The translations under genes were made by a program, and so were the position numbers. A model generated the notes under the pieces. That model saw only the letters and a program-made list of their open reading frames with translations. It had not been told where the DNA came from and ran no database searches. This document shows, in pieces, positions 36,014 to 47,598 of a DNA stretch of 64,000 nucleotides. Source of the DNA: Hydractinia symbiolongicarpus (taxonomy: Eukaryota > Cnidaria > Hydrozoa > Anthoathecata > Hydractiniidae); contig NC_079884.1 in the NCBI RefSeq assembly GCF_029227915.1, positions 13,826,001-13,890,000 on the forward strand, given 5' to 3'. Each line of letters starts with the position of its first letter. Within the stretch, counting starts at the first letter, position 1.

Positions 36014-36296
36014 AAGCTATATTCTTATACGGTCCCAGAAGCGTAATACGAGATTGCTTTTTTTATCTAGTTTCCAGTCTGCAAGTTCTCTAAAAAATAA
36101 CCTCCACCAACTTGGTCTGTCTTTTGAAAGTTGTGACCAAAAAGATTCGATTCTTTGATTAGCTGTTGATGTACCAACAATCAAACTGCCAGTGCCAGCA
36201 TATTCGTCATTATGCTGAGATCTTAATGCAATCTCAACAGCTTCCAAAATACAGTTTTCAGTACCATCATCAGACCTTATTCTTGTTGAAAAAATA
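36014..36296 (-). pseudogene. Truncated DDE transposase, opposite strand (unit 2)
   Basis: Identical to 33643-33925, displaced by 2371 bp, with the same truncations. Confidence 0.75.
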
Positions 36297-36624
36297 TGTC
36301 ACATGGCGAGGGGACTGGTCCCGTGTAATAGACCTCACAAAAGGTTAAACTACGGACCAATGATGTAAAATTGCGGACCAGGTTTTAGAATTCAAGTTGT
36401 AAAGAGCCACATGCAGAGAGGTGTATGGTGGCTCATTGATATCAACGTAAAAAAAGCAATAAAATGAATAAATGTTGAAAAAAATCGTTTTTAAAAGTTC
36501 TTTTTTTTCTTTAATTATTATTTTAATTTTATTATTTTTTTAATTATTATTTATTTAAAGTAAAAATATATAAAGTAAAAACAAAATTGTTGTATTGTTT
36601 CTCTTTCTTTTCTTTTTCTTTAAA

Positions 36625-37928
36625 ATGAAAACCGTCGACGTGGCCCATGAGTATCAAAATCAAGATCACCGGGAAGTTCCCCTTCACACCGCTGGTCTGC
36701 TTTATACGCGTAACTTATGCAGGGCTTGTTTAAATGAGACAACATGGCTGATTGTCGCAAAGATATTTCTTTGCATGAGGAACTGAAATGTTACGTAAAA
36801 TGTTAACAGAATATGAAACGGTCAGAAATAGTTGACTTTGTTCGAAAGAAGTATCCACAATACTGCTGGAGGCGATTGAAATTTTTTCATATAAAGTATG
36901 TCGACAATGCAACACCTTTAACAACTGTGAGTTGCAAGGTCCTGGCAAATTACTAGGATATCGCGCCATGAATCATAAACTCAGAACGGAACACCATATT
37001 TGTGTACCTAGGAATCTTGTAGCAGATGTGTTATTCGATTTAGATCCTGATGGAATGGGGTCTAGAAATGTGAAAAAAAGAAAAAAAACTCTGAAAAGAC
37101 CGTTTACTTCTGATGGGCCAGGATGGACTTTTTCTCTTGATGGCCATGACAAAATGATGGGATATCAGAATTCCACATTTCCTCTCGCTGTGTATGGTTG
37201 TCTAGACACGTTTTCCAGAAAAATAATTTTTCTTAAAGTATGGACGTCGAACTCTGACCCAAATTGATTGGAAACTTCTACACTGAGTATCTTCTAGAAA
37301 CAAAGAAATTGCCATGTATTTACGCATGGATCGTGGAAGCGAGACTGGAGTGATGGCAACGATACATGCATACTTAGTTGACAAATTCTGTGATCTGGAG
37401 GACAGCACTAAGTGTATTGAGTATGGGAAATCAACCTCTAACAAAATAGAAAGATGGTGGAAGGATTTGCATAAACGGTTCAAAAAATACTTAAAGGAGC
37501 AGTGTATGGTCTTACTATTATCCCATTTGTATGACCCGAGTTGCACATTCGATCGTAAAATGCTATCCTATATTTTCATTCCTGTAGTTCAAAGAGAATG
37601 CGATACATTTTGTCGTATGTGGAACTCTCATCGCATAAGGCATCAATCAGGATTAGAATTACCAACTGGAATACCTAATCACATGTTTTCATTCCCAGAA
37701 AAATATAACGCTGAGGTCAAACATATCAACATAACTGAGGAGTCTTTGGAGGAAGTAAGTGAATTGGCACATTTGGACAGTCTACCAAATCACTATCTCA
37801 CTGAAGAAGAAGTTGAAACTTTTACTGATGTACTTCCTGATCCGCTAGGTTTAAAGTGTAATGAATTAGTCACAGCTTTTAAGTTTTTGAAATCACAGCT
37901 TTCAATATTGCAAGGTGGAACTGCTTAA
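36625..37928 (+). pseudogene. DDE transposase with a frameshift (unit 2)
   Basis: Identical to 34254-35557, displaced by 2371 bp. It has the same frame change, now near 37265, so the lesion came before the duplication. Confidence 0.8.
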
Positions 37929-38017
37929 TTTTTAGTAACTGGACACGTATATCAAATTATATCATTCTTTGTAACATATATATAACAAAATAACATACAA
38001 AAAGCTAATCCACTTCA

Positions 38018-38221
38018 GACTGGACTATTTAAACAAATTTGAAAATATAATAAGAACATAACGATGCAGTGCCTTTTTTAAAAAATATATTCAACGAAAA
38101 GCACTTTAAAGAACAAAATGTCTCCCTACAACAAAAACATGCCACAATATATTGTATTGTATTTTTATAACAAAATAAGAACAAAAATGTCCACCTAATA
38201 GCATATGTAGTTTTAAAATGT
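38018..38221. other. AT-rich spacer between the duplication and the kinase gene
   Basis: About 200 bp after unit 2. It would hold the 3' UTR of the minus-strand kinase. No other feature. Confidence 0.4.
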
Positions 38222-39557
38222 TCAGTCTTTGTCCTCCTCTGATTCCATTTCTATTTCTGTTAACGACAAAAGTTTGCAATACAGGTTGCATTTGTGCTGG
38301 CTAAAGAAATTATCAATCGCCATTTCATTCAAATTACCAGAGCAAAAATATCTTTCATTATCCATTTCTAGGTCATTAGACGTAGCAATCTCGGGATCAT
38401 ATAGTGTATAATCATTCCCTTGTAAATCAACTAGAAGTAGCCTCTCTTAGCTATCTTGATATGAGAAGTGGGCCAAACATTCAGCCTTAGCATACAAATC
38501 CTTTTCAAGGGGTACTTTATTTTGTACTGGCACCCCATGATTATTTATATACTTTTTAAAGTTCCCAGGCACAAAGGGTTCAACTGTTACAGGTTCATTC
38601 GCAAGATTTGCAAAATAAACATTGTAAATAAAAAATTGTTCAAAACTCGCCAAAGATTTTGTCCGCTTTTTCACACGGTTTGTTATTGCTTGAGCAGCCA
38701 TGTGTATCTGGATCTGTTTTCGGGTGTGTTCCTTTAAACTCATACCATATGAGTGTGCTGCATTTTTCCAGGTTGAAGATTTAAATTTTTTAATAACATA
38801 CTGTTTATTCACATAATTTTCCATTGTGTAAGCCTTAAATGCATAACGAAATGCTCCTTCTGCAAAATGTTCCTTTTCGACATGGAAAAGTTTTCTATCG
38901 CTCTTAAACCATTTTTTCTCGTTTATTTCAAATGATTCCAACACTATATCAGTTGTGTATTCCTCTTTTGGTTTAACAAGTTTCTTAGCTTTAACTATAT
39001 ACATCAGCTATGGATACTGACTTTGGAAACACACTGCTATTAATGCTTGAACATACAATTCTCTTTCTTTGTTTGATGGAACTTGTTGAGTCTGAATACG
39101 CATTCCTCGATTTATTATAAATAGAAGACAAGTTCCTTTGGTGTAGGTCAGAACATTTTTGGCTGTTGATGATATAATCTGTCGATACTTTTGCTGTTGC
39201 TAAGAATCGAACAAGCAAAACTTTTTTGCCTATTATCTGATCATCCTCAATACATGATGGTCCTCTCTCACTATACAAGACATCGCACGATCCTTCAGGT
39301 TCGCCATAATACTTCTCGCATGCTCTTTTGACATTGTCCAGAGATAAACTTGAATATTCTGAAAAGTCTACGAAGTCCCTAGCTCTTTCTGGTTCGTATT
39401 TCTTCAACTTACCAGTTGCCACTGGATTCATTTTTTGAACCATGATGGAATGTACCTTTTTCCCCTTCTTATCCTTGTCTTCACTTCTATTCCTTTTTTC
39501 ACTAATTTTTTTCTGGAAGTTCTTAAATTTTTCATTCCTCGCATTTGCTTCCGCCAT
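38222..39557 (-). pseudogene. Alpha-kinase domain gene carried in the transposon, interrupted
   Basis: The minus strand from the ATG at 39557 encodes a basic, charged N-terminal part (KKISEKRNRSEDKDKKGKK) and a conserved-looking segment ending IIGKKVLLVRFL. After a frame change at about 39150-39180 and an in-frame TAG at 39008-39010, the next frame reads an alpha-kinase domain. This has AEGAFRYAFKAY and YVIKKF (probable ATP-binding Lys), EPFVPGNFKKYINNHG and AECLAHFSY. An in-frame TAA at 38447 interrupts, then the same frame continues with LVDLQGNDYTLYDPEI, CSGNLNEMAIDNFF and H-K-C-N-x3-C, the zinc-binding close of alpha-kinases. It stops at 38222-38224. Alpha-kinases phosphorylate Ser/Thr in helical regions (myosin heavy chain kinase, eEF2 kinase, TRPM6/7). 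No introns are evident, so a retrocopy is possible. Confidence 0.8.
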
Positions 39558-39864
39558 GTTTTTCACCTCATTGAATAAATAAACACAACGAAAGAGCGTG
39601 CTTAGTTGCGCGGTGGAATAAAACCATGACCAATTGCAGGGCTTGTGACACTGATAGCGCTGGGCCACACCGTGTAATTTTTTTTTATTTTTTTTTAAAA
39701 AGAATCTTTTCTTATATAAGATTTTTTTTCTTAATAAATTGTTTATCATTATAAAAACATTTTTTTTATTCTAATTATTTGAATTTTTTAATATTACTTT
39801 TTATTGATTTAATTTTTTATCTTTTTATCTTTTTTTTCTTTTTAGTTTGACTTATCCATCATAT
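39558..39864. other. T-rich region upstream of the kinase gene
   Basis: Long T runs and AT-rich DNA between the kinase start and the right transposon end. It probably includes the kinase promoter. It resembles, inverted, the AT-rich stretch at 34090-34240. Confidence 0.4.
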
Positions 39865-40025
39865 TTTTTACGTTGATACCGATGGGCCACCATAGAAGTG
39901 TTAAGTGCAGAAGAGAAGTGTCAAAATACTGAAGAGAAGTGTCAAAATACAGAAGAGAAGTGTTTCGTTATATAGAAGAGAAGTGATTTTGATTTGGAAG
40001 AGAAGTGAGCCATAGGGGCCATCGT
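39865..40025 (-). repeat. Right terminal inverted repeat with subterminal repeats
   Basis: Contains about five AGAAGAGAAGTG copies, the complement of the left motif, and ends GGGGCCATCGT. The TATGGTGGCCCATCGGTATC part matches the left side near 34050. Confidence 0.75.
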
Positions 40026-40029
40026 ACTA

Positions 40030-40745
40030 AATAGAACTTTCAAAAAATACCGAACGTAAATAAAAACACATGGCTCTGTTAAACTATAAGAATAAATGCT
40101 GGTAAGGTTTATTTTCTCTACTCTGAAAAACGATTCAGCTGGTATTTGGAGCTTATAATGTGTAAATTGTTGCCCTGAGATATATAATTTTAAATCTTGT
40201 AGATATTTCTGTATGTTCCCTCCTAGCAAAGCGTCAGTTAAAAATTCATAAAACTTTTAAAAATTTTAACGCAGGAGGGGTTGCATATTGGTACATATTC
40301 TTATCTTCAAAGTTAATGAATTTTCGGTATACAATCGGTGGTCGATGACTATTGTTTCTTTCATAGAACAAAAGAAAATATTAATCATTTGATACTATCT
40401 ATTATTATGCGTTTTTCGTTGGGTGATGATTTAATTTTATTTCTTTGCGTTTTTTTAGATTGTTTTTATTTTTTTTATTTTACCATAATTTCTCAAAAAT
40501 AACCCTCATATTCGGCTGATTTTACTTATTTTTGCATATATCACCAGAAATGTTTAAAAACTGATTTTAAACGATCAAATTACAAAACGACCGAGTTTTT
40601 ACCGCTCAAAAAATAATTTATAATTATGCAGAAATAACAATGAGCAACGGTTACTTTTATAATTTACGCGCGAGATTTCAAAAATTCTGTTTACAAAACT
40701 GAATTTGAAAACAATGTAGCAATCTGCTAATCGGCATCGGATATT
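40030..40745 (-). repeat. Dispersed repeat R, copy B (inverted)
   Basis: Matches copy A (27645-28480) on the opposite strand through most of its length and lacks the foldback found there at 28182-28257. The 6.7-kb transposon is inserted at its left border. Confidence 0.75.
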
Positions 40746-41027
40746 TGATTTATTTTTTCTTTGTGTGTACAGCAAGTGTTTTGTTGTGATTGATGAGAAC
40801 CAGGTCCGAATTTTTTTCTATATCGCCTGACAAAATTAATTATGTTATAAGTTGCCATTGAATTACTGCAATATAAAATGAGCCCCTTTGATCGACTTAG
40901 TTACGCTTTCTCATGAGACCTTTCAGGTGAGTTATTCCTCATTATATCTGTCACCTGCCAAGATGTTGCATTTAGAACGATAATTAATGCCAAAAGTGTA
41001 AGTAAAAGTTTAAACATTTTCGTAATT
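40746..41027. other. Spacer between repeat R and the CTAGTC element
   Basis: AT-rich; no feature identified. Confidence 0.35.
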
Positions 41028-41033
41028 ATATAT

Positions 41034-42408
41034 GACTAGTCGATAAGGCCCGTGGAAAAATCCACTGAAGCAGGATAAAAATGAAAAAGAAGCGTCATTT
41101 GAATTTTGATGACGTCAAAAACCCATCCACAAAAAAAAATTAGAACCTTGTTTTCACGTTGCCTCTATTGTGCAGAGCTTAAATTGGTGATTAAGAAAAT
41201 GTATGCGATCATGTGGTTTTGATGACCAGCTAATGAGATATAAGTGGTAAAGAATTTTGCTGACGTCAGTAAGGACCAGTCAAAACCGATTTTTTTTTTA
41301 AATTTGTATACTTGTTGCCTTTATCGTATAGATCTTGAAACGCTGATCAAGAAAATGTATAGGATTATGTACTTTTGACAAACGGTTGCAGAGATATTAG
41401 GGTTTGAAGGTTTTTTGATGACGTCATCAATCCGTCCATTTTGAAACGGATTCTGGGACCCAGGTGTGGGAAAATTACCCAAATTGGTGCTAGGGAGTAC
41501 CTAGTTACCCACTCGGTGAAAAATCATTGATGTCACCACCACCTCGTTTCCAACTTATTTGGCCTCAAAGTTTTGGGTGCACTGTAATGGCTTCACTAAT
41601 TTAATGTTGGATATTGACGTTAAAGTAGTGTTATTGACGTCCTGCCGCAACGTCAGAAAATTTAGCATATTAGAAATGCATTTTTCGGTTGCTTCAAAGA
41701 AAATTTTGGTAAGATCAAAGGAAAATGAACACATTCACTTTGTCTGTCACAGAAATTATATAGACTAGTAGTGGAAAAATCCACTGAGGCAGAATAAAAA
41801 TGAAAAAGAAACGTCATTTAAATTTTGATGACGTCAGCAACCAATCCACAGAAAAAAATATAGAACCTTGTTTTCACGTTGCCTCTATTTTGTAGAGCTT
41901 AAACTGCTGATCAAGAAAATGTATACGATTATGTGCTTTTGATGAAGGGTTAATGAGATATAACACAGTTTAAAAATTTTGCTGACGTCAGCAATGGCAT
42001 GGCATGGATAATCTTAATTATCTTTCCTTTGACGTCAATACTATTTTAAGGGTAAAATTGGTAAATTACAGAACAATTTTATAGGCATTGTTTTATAGAA
42101 TTTGTTAAAGAAAATTGTGAAGAATATAATCCACTTTGCAAAAGTGACAGACAGACACACGGAACTGGCGTATTATTATATAGATGCTTTAGAAGAGCTA
42201 AAATGCATTTGGAGGTGTAAAAAACATAAACATAAAGTTCGTCTGTATAACCATAAAACCAGGATGAAATCCAAAATGTTATCACACCACCAAAACAGCA
42301 TGCAATTATTACCATAAATATACCAAAACAATAATCCAATAAGCTAATTAACACTTTAATCATTGTCCTTTTGCCTAAGTAGGTTTTTCAACGGGCCTTC
42401 TCGACTAG
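41034..42408. mobile_element. CTAGTC-type MITE with ~155-bp internal repeats carrying TGACGTCA
   Basis: The left end ACTAGTCGATAAGGCCCGTG is mirrored at the right by ACTAGTCGAGAAGGCCCGTT (inverted, ending near 42408). TATA-rich bases flank both. Inside, monomers of 151-158 bp repeat, each with a TGACGTCA palindrome at 41110, 41261, 41419, 41829 and 41983. Each also shares text such as CAAGAAAATGTATACGATTA. A second internal CTAGTAGTGGAAAAATCCAC start at 41765 suggests fused or nested copies. No coding capacity. Confidence 0.7.
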
Positions 42409-43353
42409 TTATATCATAGAAAGCCAGGAGACCCAGCATCATTTTTCTTACCACCGGGAAATCGGAACAGTTAAGGTGGCAAAAATTACGCTGGGTCTCA
42501 AACGATTTTTCTTCAGTAAGAATTCTGACCGTGCTTTTTGATTAGTTAATTTTATTGTTCTTTGCTCACGTTGTCAATATCGGGAAATCTTTTGTTTTAA
42601 GCGAGAATGGCTTTATTCAACTAAACAAATATAATTAATTCCTGTATTATTTAAGAGAGTAACATGTGACCACGTTGGCTTTGTAATTCGGGGTTTGCTA
42701 TGAGGTGGATTTGAATTCTAAGGATTTGCTTTGACATTTGTTTGCGTCTAGGCTTTCGTTTAAGAGAAGCTGAATTAGATATCCTCGAAAAAGCTTAGTT
42801 AACTAGGCTAATAATACAAAGAAAGAAAATAATTTCAATGAAGAGAAACTGTGAGGTTAGGAACAATATAGAAAAAAAAAATAGAATTTGGCCTAATGTA
42901 GTAAAAGCATACTTGACAAGCGGAAACAGGAAAAAGCGGCTCATGTTTACTGTGTCAATACACGTTGATTAAATAAATCTTTCTTTTGTTACGACGCTTT
43001 AAAGGATTGAGGAATAGAACTAAACTTTTTTATTATTTTATTTATTTATTTATTTAACTGTCTTTCAGGCACTTCCATATTTTACAATGGCTCTTTGTCC
43101 TATTAAAATAATAATAATATTTAAATAAAGAAATAAATTATTCTATAAAAAAACACTGTAAACTGTAGACAAGGTTAGCAGAGTTCAAAGTGGTGAATGA
43201 TTGAAAGACATCGATATATTAGATTCTGACGGAGAATTTAACAAGGCTATGATGAATTAAGTAGGCTATGAATATAAAGAACAATGAAATAATTTTTGTG
43301 AAAGTTTTTAATGGAAAAGTTACCAACCCTCACATATAGTCAAAGCCTTATTA
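42409..43353. other. Region upstream of the copia insertion
   Basis: AT-rich DNA that may hold a non-coding first exon and the promoter of FOXRED1. Nothing distinct is recognisable. TTATTTATTTATTTATT occurs near 43040. Confidence 0.35.
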
Positions 43354-43358
43354 AATTC

Positions 43359-43557
43359 TGTTGAAATATGTGACGCTCACTTGCTATCTTTTATTTAGTT
43401 GTGAACCGGTGGTTCTATTATTTTATGTTAGAACTGTCACGTGCATTATATTACGCACATTTTTTTTTTATTCTCTACGTTTTTCTGTGATCAGCTTGTT
43501 CTTTATGAGAAAAAAAGTACTCTATAAGTGAGAAACTCTGTGTGTCTGTTTTTATTA
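43359..43557 (+). repeat. 5' LTR
   Basis: 199 bp starting TGTTGAAATATGTGACGC and ending TGTTTTTATTA. A TTTATTTAG/TATGAGAAA-rich interior would carry promoter and polyadenylation signals. Confidence 0.92.
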
Positions 43558-43575
43558 GGTTATGGGCCCAGACAC
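43558..43575 (+). other. Primer-binding site of the copia element
   Basis: GGTTATGGGCCCAG directly follows the LTR. Copia elements prime from an internal half of initiator tRNA-Met with a closely similar site. Confidence 0.75.
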
Positions 43576-43634
43576 TTTTTAATGTTATATCGAGTACTGA
43601 AATAATTTTGTTTTGTTGAATTTGATTTTTTACG

Positions 43635-46600
43635 ATGGCAACTGAAGACGCAACTTTCTAAATTGAGAAGCTGACTGCTGAAAATTATCATTCATGGAAA
43701 TTCAACATGAAAATGTATTTAATCGGAAAAGATCTTTGGGAGATTGTAACCGGTGATGAAACCATAGAGGATGATATGCAGGAGGCTGAGAAACGTCGAA
43801 TCAAGAAACGCGAGAACCAAGCGTTTGCCGCCATTTGTTTGGGAGTTTCAACAAACTTACAAATTTACGTTCGCTCCACGAAATCGGCTAAGGAAGCATG
43901 GGAAAATCTTGAAAAACATTTTCAGCAAAAAACACTTTTTAAAAAGGATTTTCTATCGGAGAAAATTATATTCAGCAAAGATGGCTAGAGGTCAAAATAT
44001 GACTGAACACATAAACAACATTAAGACATTGTCAGAACACCTGGAAGCGATTGATGATGCTATTGCAGAAAAGGACCTAGTTATTCTTCTTATTAGTAGT
44101 TTACCCGAAGAGTATAACTATTTAATAACGGCGCTTGAAACAATTGCTGAGGACAACCTAACCTGGGATTATGTTAGGGACAGGCTTATTCACGAAAGCG
44201 AAAAGAAAAAGCCTGCTGAAGCTGAAACTTCTGGTGATGCCCTTTTTTCGTCAAAGCCCAACAACAAGAAATCCGGTAAATGTCATTACTTCAAGAAACC
44301 AGGACATTATGCTCGTGACTGTTTTAAGAAGAAAAGTGACCAGAAGAAAGAAAACGCAAATCTCGCTAGCGATGATCACGATAATGAACTAGCTCTGAAA
44401 TCCTCTGAAGTAAACGAGGATGAGTGGTGGATTGACTCTGGTGCTTCTTCTCACATGACCCATAATTTGAAAAGCTTAAGAGACTATTCCAGTTTTGAAA
44501 CGCCTATAAAGGTAAAACTCGCTGATGATCACGTGCTGAATGCTTTCGGGAAAGGAAATGTACATTTGGCCATTTTGAGCAAAAATGAAAAGGTCAAAAC
44601 TGTGCTACACGACGTACTTTACGTGCCGAAGATCCAAAACAAACTGTTCTCTCTATCTTACCTAACCGATAAGGGAGTCGATGTGCAGTTCAAAGGCAAG
44701 GATTGCGATATCACCAAGGAGGGGAAGCAGTATACTATTGGACATAAGTACGGTAAACTTTACAAACTTAACACGATAAAGCCACGAAACGAGGAAACGT
44801 GCTGTATCGGGAAAACAATCAAACAGGATTCAATCGAGCTGTGGCACCAACGATACGGTCATCTGGGATACGACAACCTGAAACTCTTAAACGATAAAGA
44901 GATGGTAAATGGCCTGAATATCGATACCAAGGAAGCCGTCGATCGAATCTGCGAAGGATGTGCAATGGGAAAACAGCATCGCAAATCATTCCCAAAGAAA
45001 TCGCAAAGCACCACAACCAGATTGCTCGAGCTGATTGACAGTGACGTGTGTGGACCGATGGATGTACCTTCAGTGGGAGGTTCCAGGTACTTTGTGACTT
45101 TTATAGACGATTTCTCAAGATACACTACTGTCTACATGATGAAACAAAAGTCTGAAGTGCTTAAAAAGTTTGGGCAGTTTGTAAACCTTGTTGAAAATCG
45201 CACTGGATTGAACGTCGAACGATTACACGTGGAGAACGAAACTATAAAACGCCTTCGCTCAGATAATGGTGGTGAATACTTCTCAAAGGACTTTGACGAA
45301 TTCTGCAACAATCGAGGAATTCAACGTGAACCGACCATTCCATACTCTCCACAACAAAACGAAGTTGCTGAACGCATGAACCGCACCCTACTGGAAACTG
45401 CACGATCAATGCTGCATCACGCAAAGAAACCCCTTAACCTATGGGCTGAAGCTGTATCTACCGCATCCTACACACGGAACCGAAGTCCTACTGCTGCACT
45501 GAAGGTAGCAACGCCTTATGAACTTTGGCACGGTAAAAAGCCTGAAGTTAGTGGCCTGAAAGTGTTTGGCTGCAAAACGTACGTGCATATTCCTGAATCA
45601 AAACGTAATGGAAAACTCCAGAAGAAATCGTTTCCATGCGTTTTTGTTGGATACCCTGCGAACGAAAACGGGTACAAACTGTACAATCCTGAAACGAGAC
45701 AGATGCTTCGAAGTCGTGATGTCATCTTCGTAGAGAACGCTTTTGACATCGAAAAATCGGACAACGTAACTCACGAATTTTTCACTGGAACATTCAGAGA
45801 AGCTGAAGCAGAAGCTGAGGCAGAAGCTGAAACGGAACAACCAGGAAACAACATCGGTGAACCGCAAGTCGCTGTCGAAGAAGATGCCAGACCACAACGA
45901 GCAAGGAGACCACCTGACAGACTGAACGTTCTGACAGGTAATTGGTGGAACCTGATGGAGGCGGCATCGGTCGCAGCTCTGGACACTGAGGAGCCAACGA
46001 CCATTGAAGAAGCTTTAAGCGGTGTGAACTCAAAGCTGTGGTTTGAAGCACTTCGTAATGAATTTGATTCGCTGAAACAGAACCAAACCTGGGACTTGGT
46101 TGACTTACCCCCCGGTAAGAACATTGTTGGCAGTAAATGGGTCTTTAAGCACAAACGTGATGCTAAAAGCGAGATCACCCGGTGTAAAGCTCGTCTTGTT
46201 GCACAGGGATACTCTCAAAAACCCGGTGTCGACTATGACGAAGTTTTCTCACCTGTCGCAAAGTATAGTTCTATTCGTACTGTACTAGCCATTGCCAATC
46301 AACTTGATTTAAACCTCTACCAAATGGATGTTAAAACAGCATTCCTAAATGGAGATCTCGAGGAAGAGATTTTCGTTAAGCAACCGGAAGGCTTCATCGA
46401 CAAGAAACATCCGAACAAGGTTTGTCGGTTGCGAAAGAGTCTCTATGGCTTGAAACAGTCTGCACGATGCTGGAACAAAACCATCGACGAATACCTCAAG
46501 GAATCAGGATACATACAAAACGATGCTGACCCTTGCATCTATCTCAAACGATTCATCAAGGACGGACAGGAAGTTATCCTCCTTATTGCTGTATACGTCG

Positions 46601-47506
46601 ACGATTGCATCAAACAACGACAAAGAACTCCTCTCCAAAAAGAAACAGATAGGTGAACGTTTCGAAATGGGTGACGAAGGGGAAGTTCACTACATTCTTG
46701 GGATGGCCGTCAAACGAAACCGTAAGGATGGGGTACTTACAATCGACCAACACGCGTTCTTATTATCTGTGCTGAAACGATTTGGAATGGAAGATTGCAA
46801 GCCAGTAGCTACTCCACTCGAACACAACATAAAATTAAAAAAGATGAGAGATGACGAAGAACCAGTCAATCTGAAAGAGTACCAATCTGTCATTGGATGC
46901 CTGACGTACGCATCGATTGGGACCAGACCAAACTTGTCCGCTGCAGTGGGAGTGCTTAGTCAACACATGTCGAAACCTGGAAAGCAACATTGGGTTGGTG
47001 TTAAACGAGTTCTCCGATACGTTAAAGGAACCATCGACTATGGTTTGGTGTACAAGGGGAGTAAAGCTTACGAAACGATGAACTGTTTACGTGGCTTCGC
47101 CGACGCTGATTGGGCGGGAGATGTGGTAACACAAAAATCGACTTCCGGTTACGTATTCCAAATCGGAAATTCCACGATTTCATGGAAATCGAAACGTCAG
47201 TCAATCGTTGCACTTTCTTCGACCGAAGCTGAATACGTTTCATTATGCAGTGCAACACAAGAGGCAGTATGGTTGCGAGTCCTGCTTGATGGTATGGGGT
47301 TCAAACAGGCAAATGTTACTACGATTTTTGAAGACAACCAAGGTGCAATCGCTCTTGCGAAAAACCCCGCACATCACTCACGAACAAAACACATTGACAT
47401 CAAGTACCATTACATACGCGACGCTGTCTCGACCAAGGAGATTAAGCTGAAATACTGTCCAACACAGGAAATGATTGCCGATTTATTGACAAAGGGACTC
47501 CCTTGA
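43635..47506 (+). pseudogene. Copia gag-pol polyprotein gene, broken
   Basis: The ATG at 43635 is followed by an in-frame TAA at 43659-43661 (codon 9). The Gag frame then runs to 43988 and a frame change near 43980 leads into the long frame to 46656. Domains seen: UBN2-like Gag (LTAENYHSWKFNMKMYL, shortly after the TAA), and a zinc knuckle CHYFKKPGHYARDC in which the second Cys is Phe. Then come protease DSGASSHMTH, the HHCC integrase zinc site, and integrase catalytic motifs (FIDDFSRYTT, RSDNGGEY, NEVAERMNRT). Reverse transcriptase has YQMDVKTAFLNGDL and AVYVDDC. Directly after YVDDC the frame changes near 46610, where one copy of a tandem ATTGCATC seems deleted. RNase H (ADADWAGD, STEAEY, EDNQGAI) follows to 47506. 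The lesions make it non-autonomous. Confidence 0.93.
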
Positions 47507-47598
47507 CCACAGTTCGAGAAGCTTCGCTTAGAACTTGGAGTGACCAAGATACATTGAATTTGACATGACGAAATGACTATCGTGACAGAGTGACCGTC

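Larger units (their letters stand above)
35646..38016 (+). repeat. Tandem duplication, unit 2 of 2 (2371 bp)
   Basis: Starts with AAATTACGATGGCCCC directly after unit 1 and ends in CCACTTC, after which the sequence diverges from unit 1. No difference from unit 1 was seen. Confidence 0.95.
33280..40025. mobile_element. 6.7-kb DDE transposon with internal duplication and alpha-kinase cargo
   Basis: The left end ACGATGGCCCCTATTG and the inverted right end ACGATGGCCCCTATGG agree at 15 of 16 terminal bases. Outside them lie ACTAAATT (33272-33279) and ACTAAATA (40026-40033), a 7/8 match that reads as an 8-bp target duplication. Inside each terminus several ACACTTCTCTTC repeats follow, then a TATGGTGGC and ATCAACGTAAAAAA stretch, found near 34050 and inverted near 39870-39895. 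Contents from left are two exact 2371-bp units, each with a minus-strand transposase fragment and a plus-strand transposase, then an alpha-kinase gene on the minus strand. It is inserted in repeat R. Superfamily is inferred from the transposase (IS3EU/Ginger-like DDE). Confidence 0.75.

Noticed and set aside
45242-46178. Several long antisense frames in the copia region
   Set aside because: They are mirror frames of the pol gene, with no recognisable domains.
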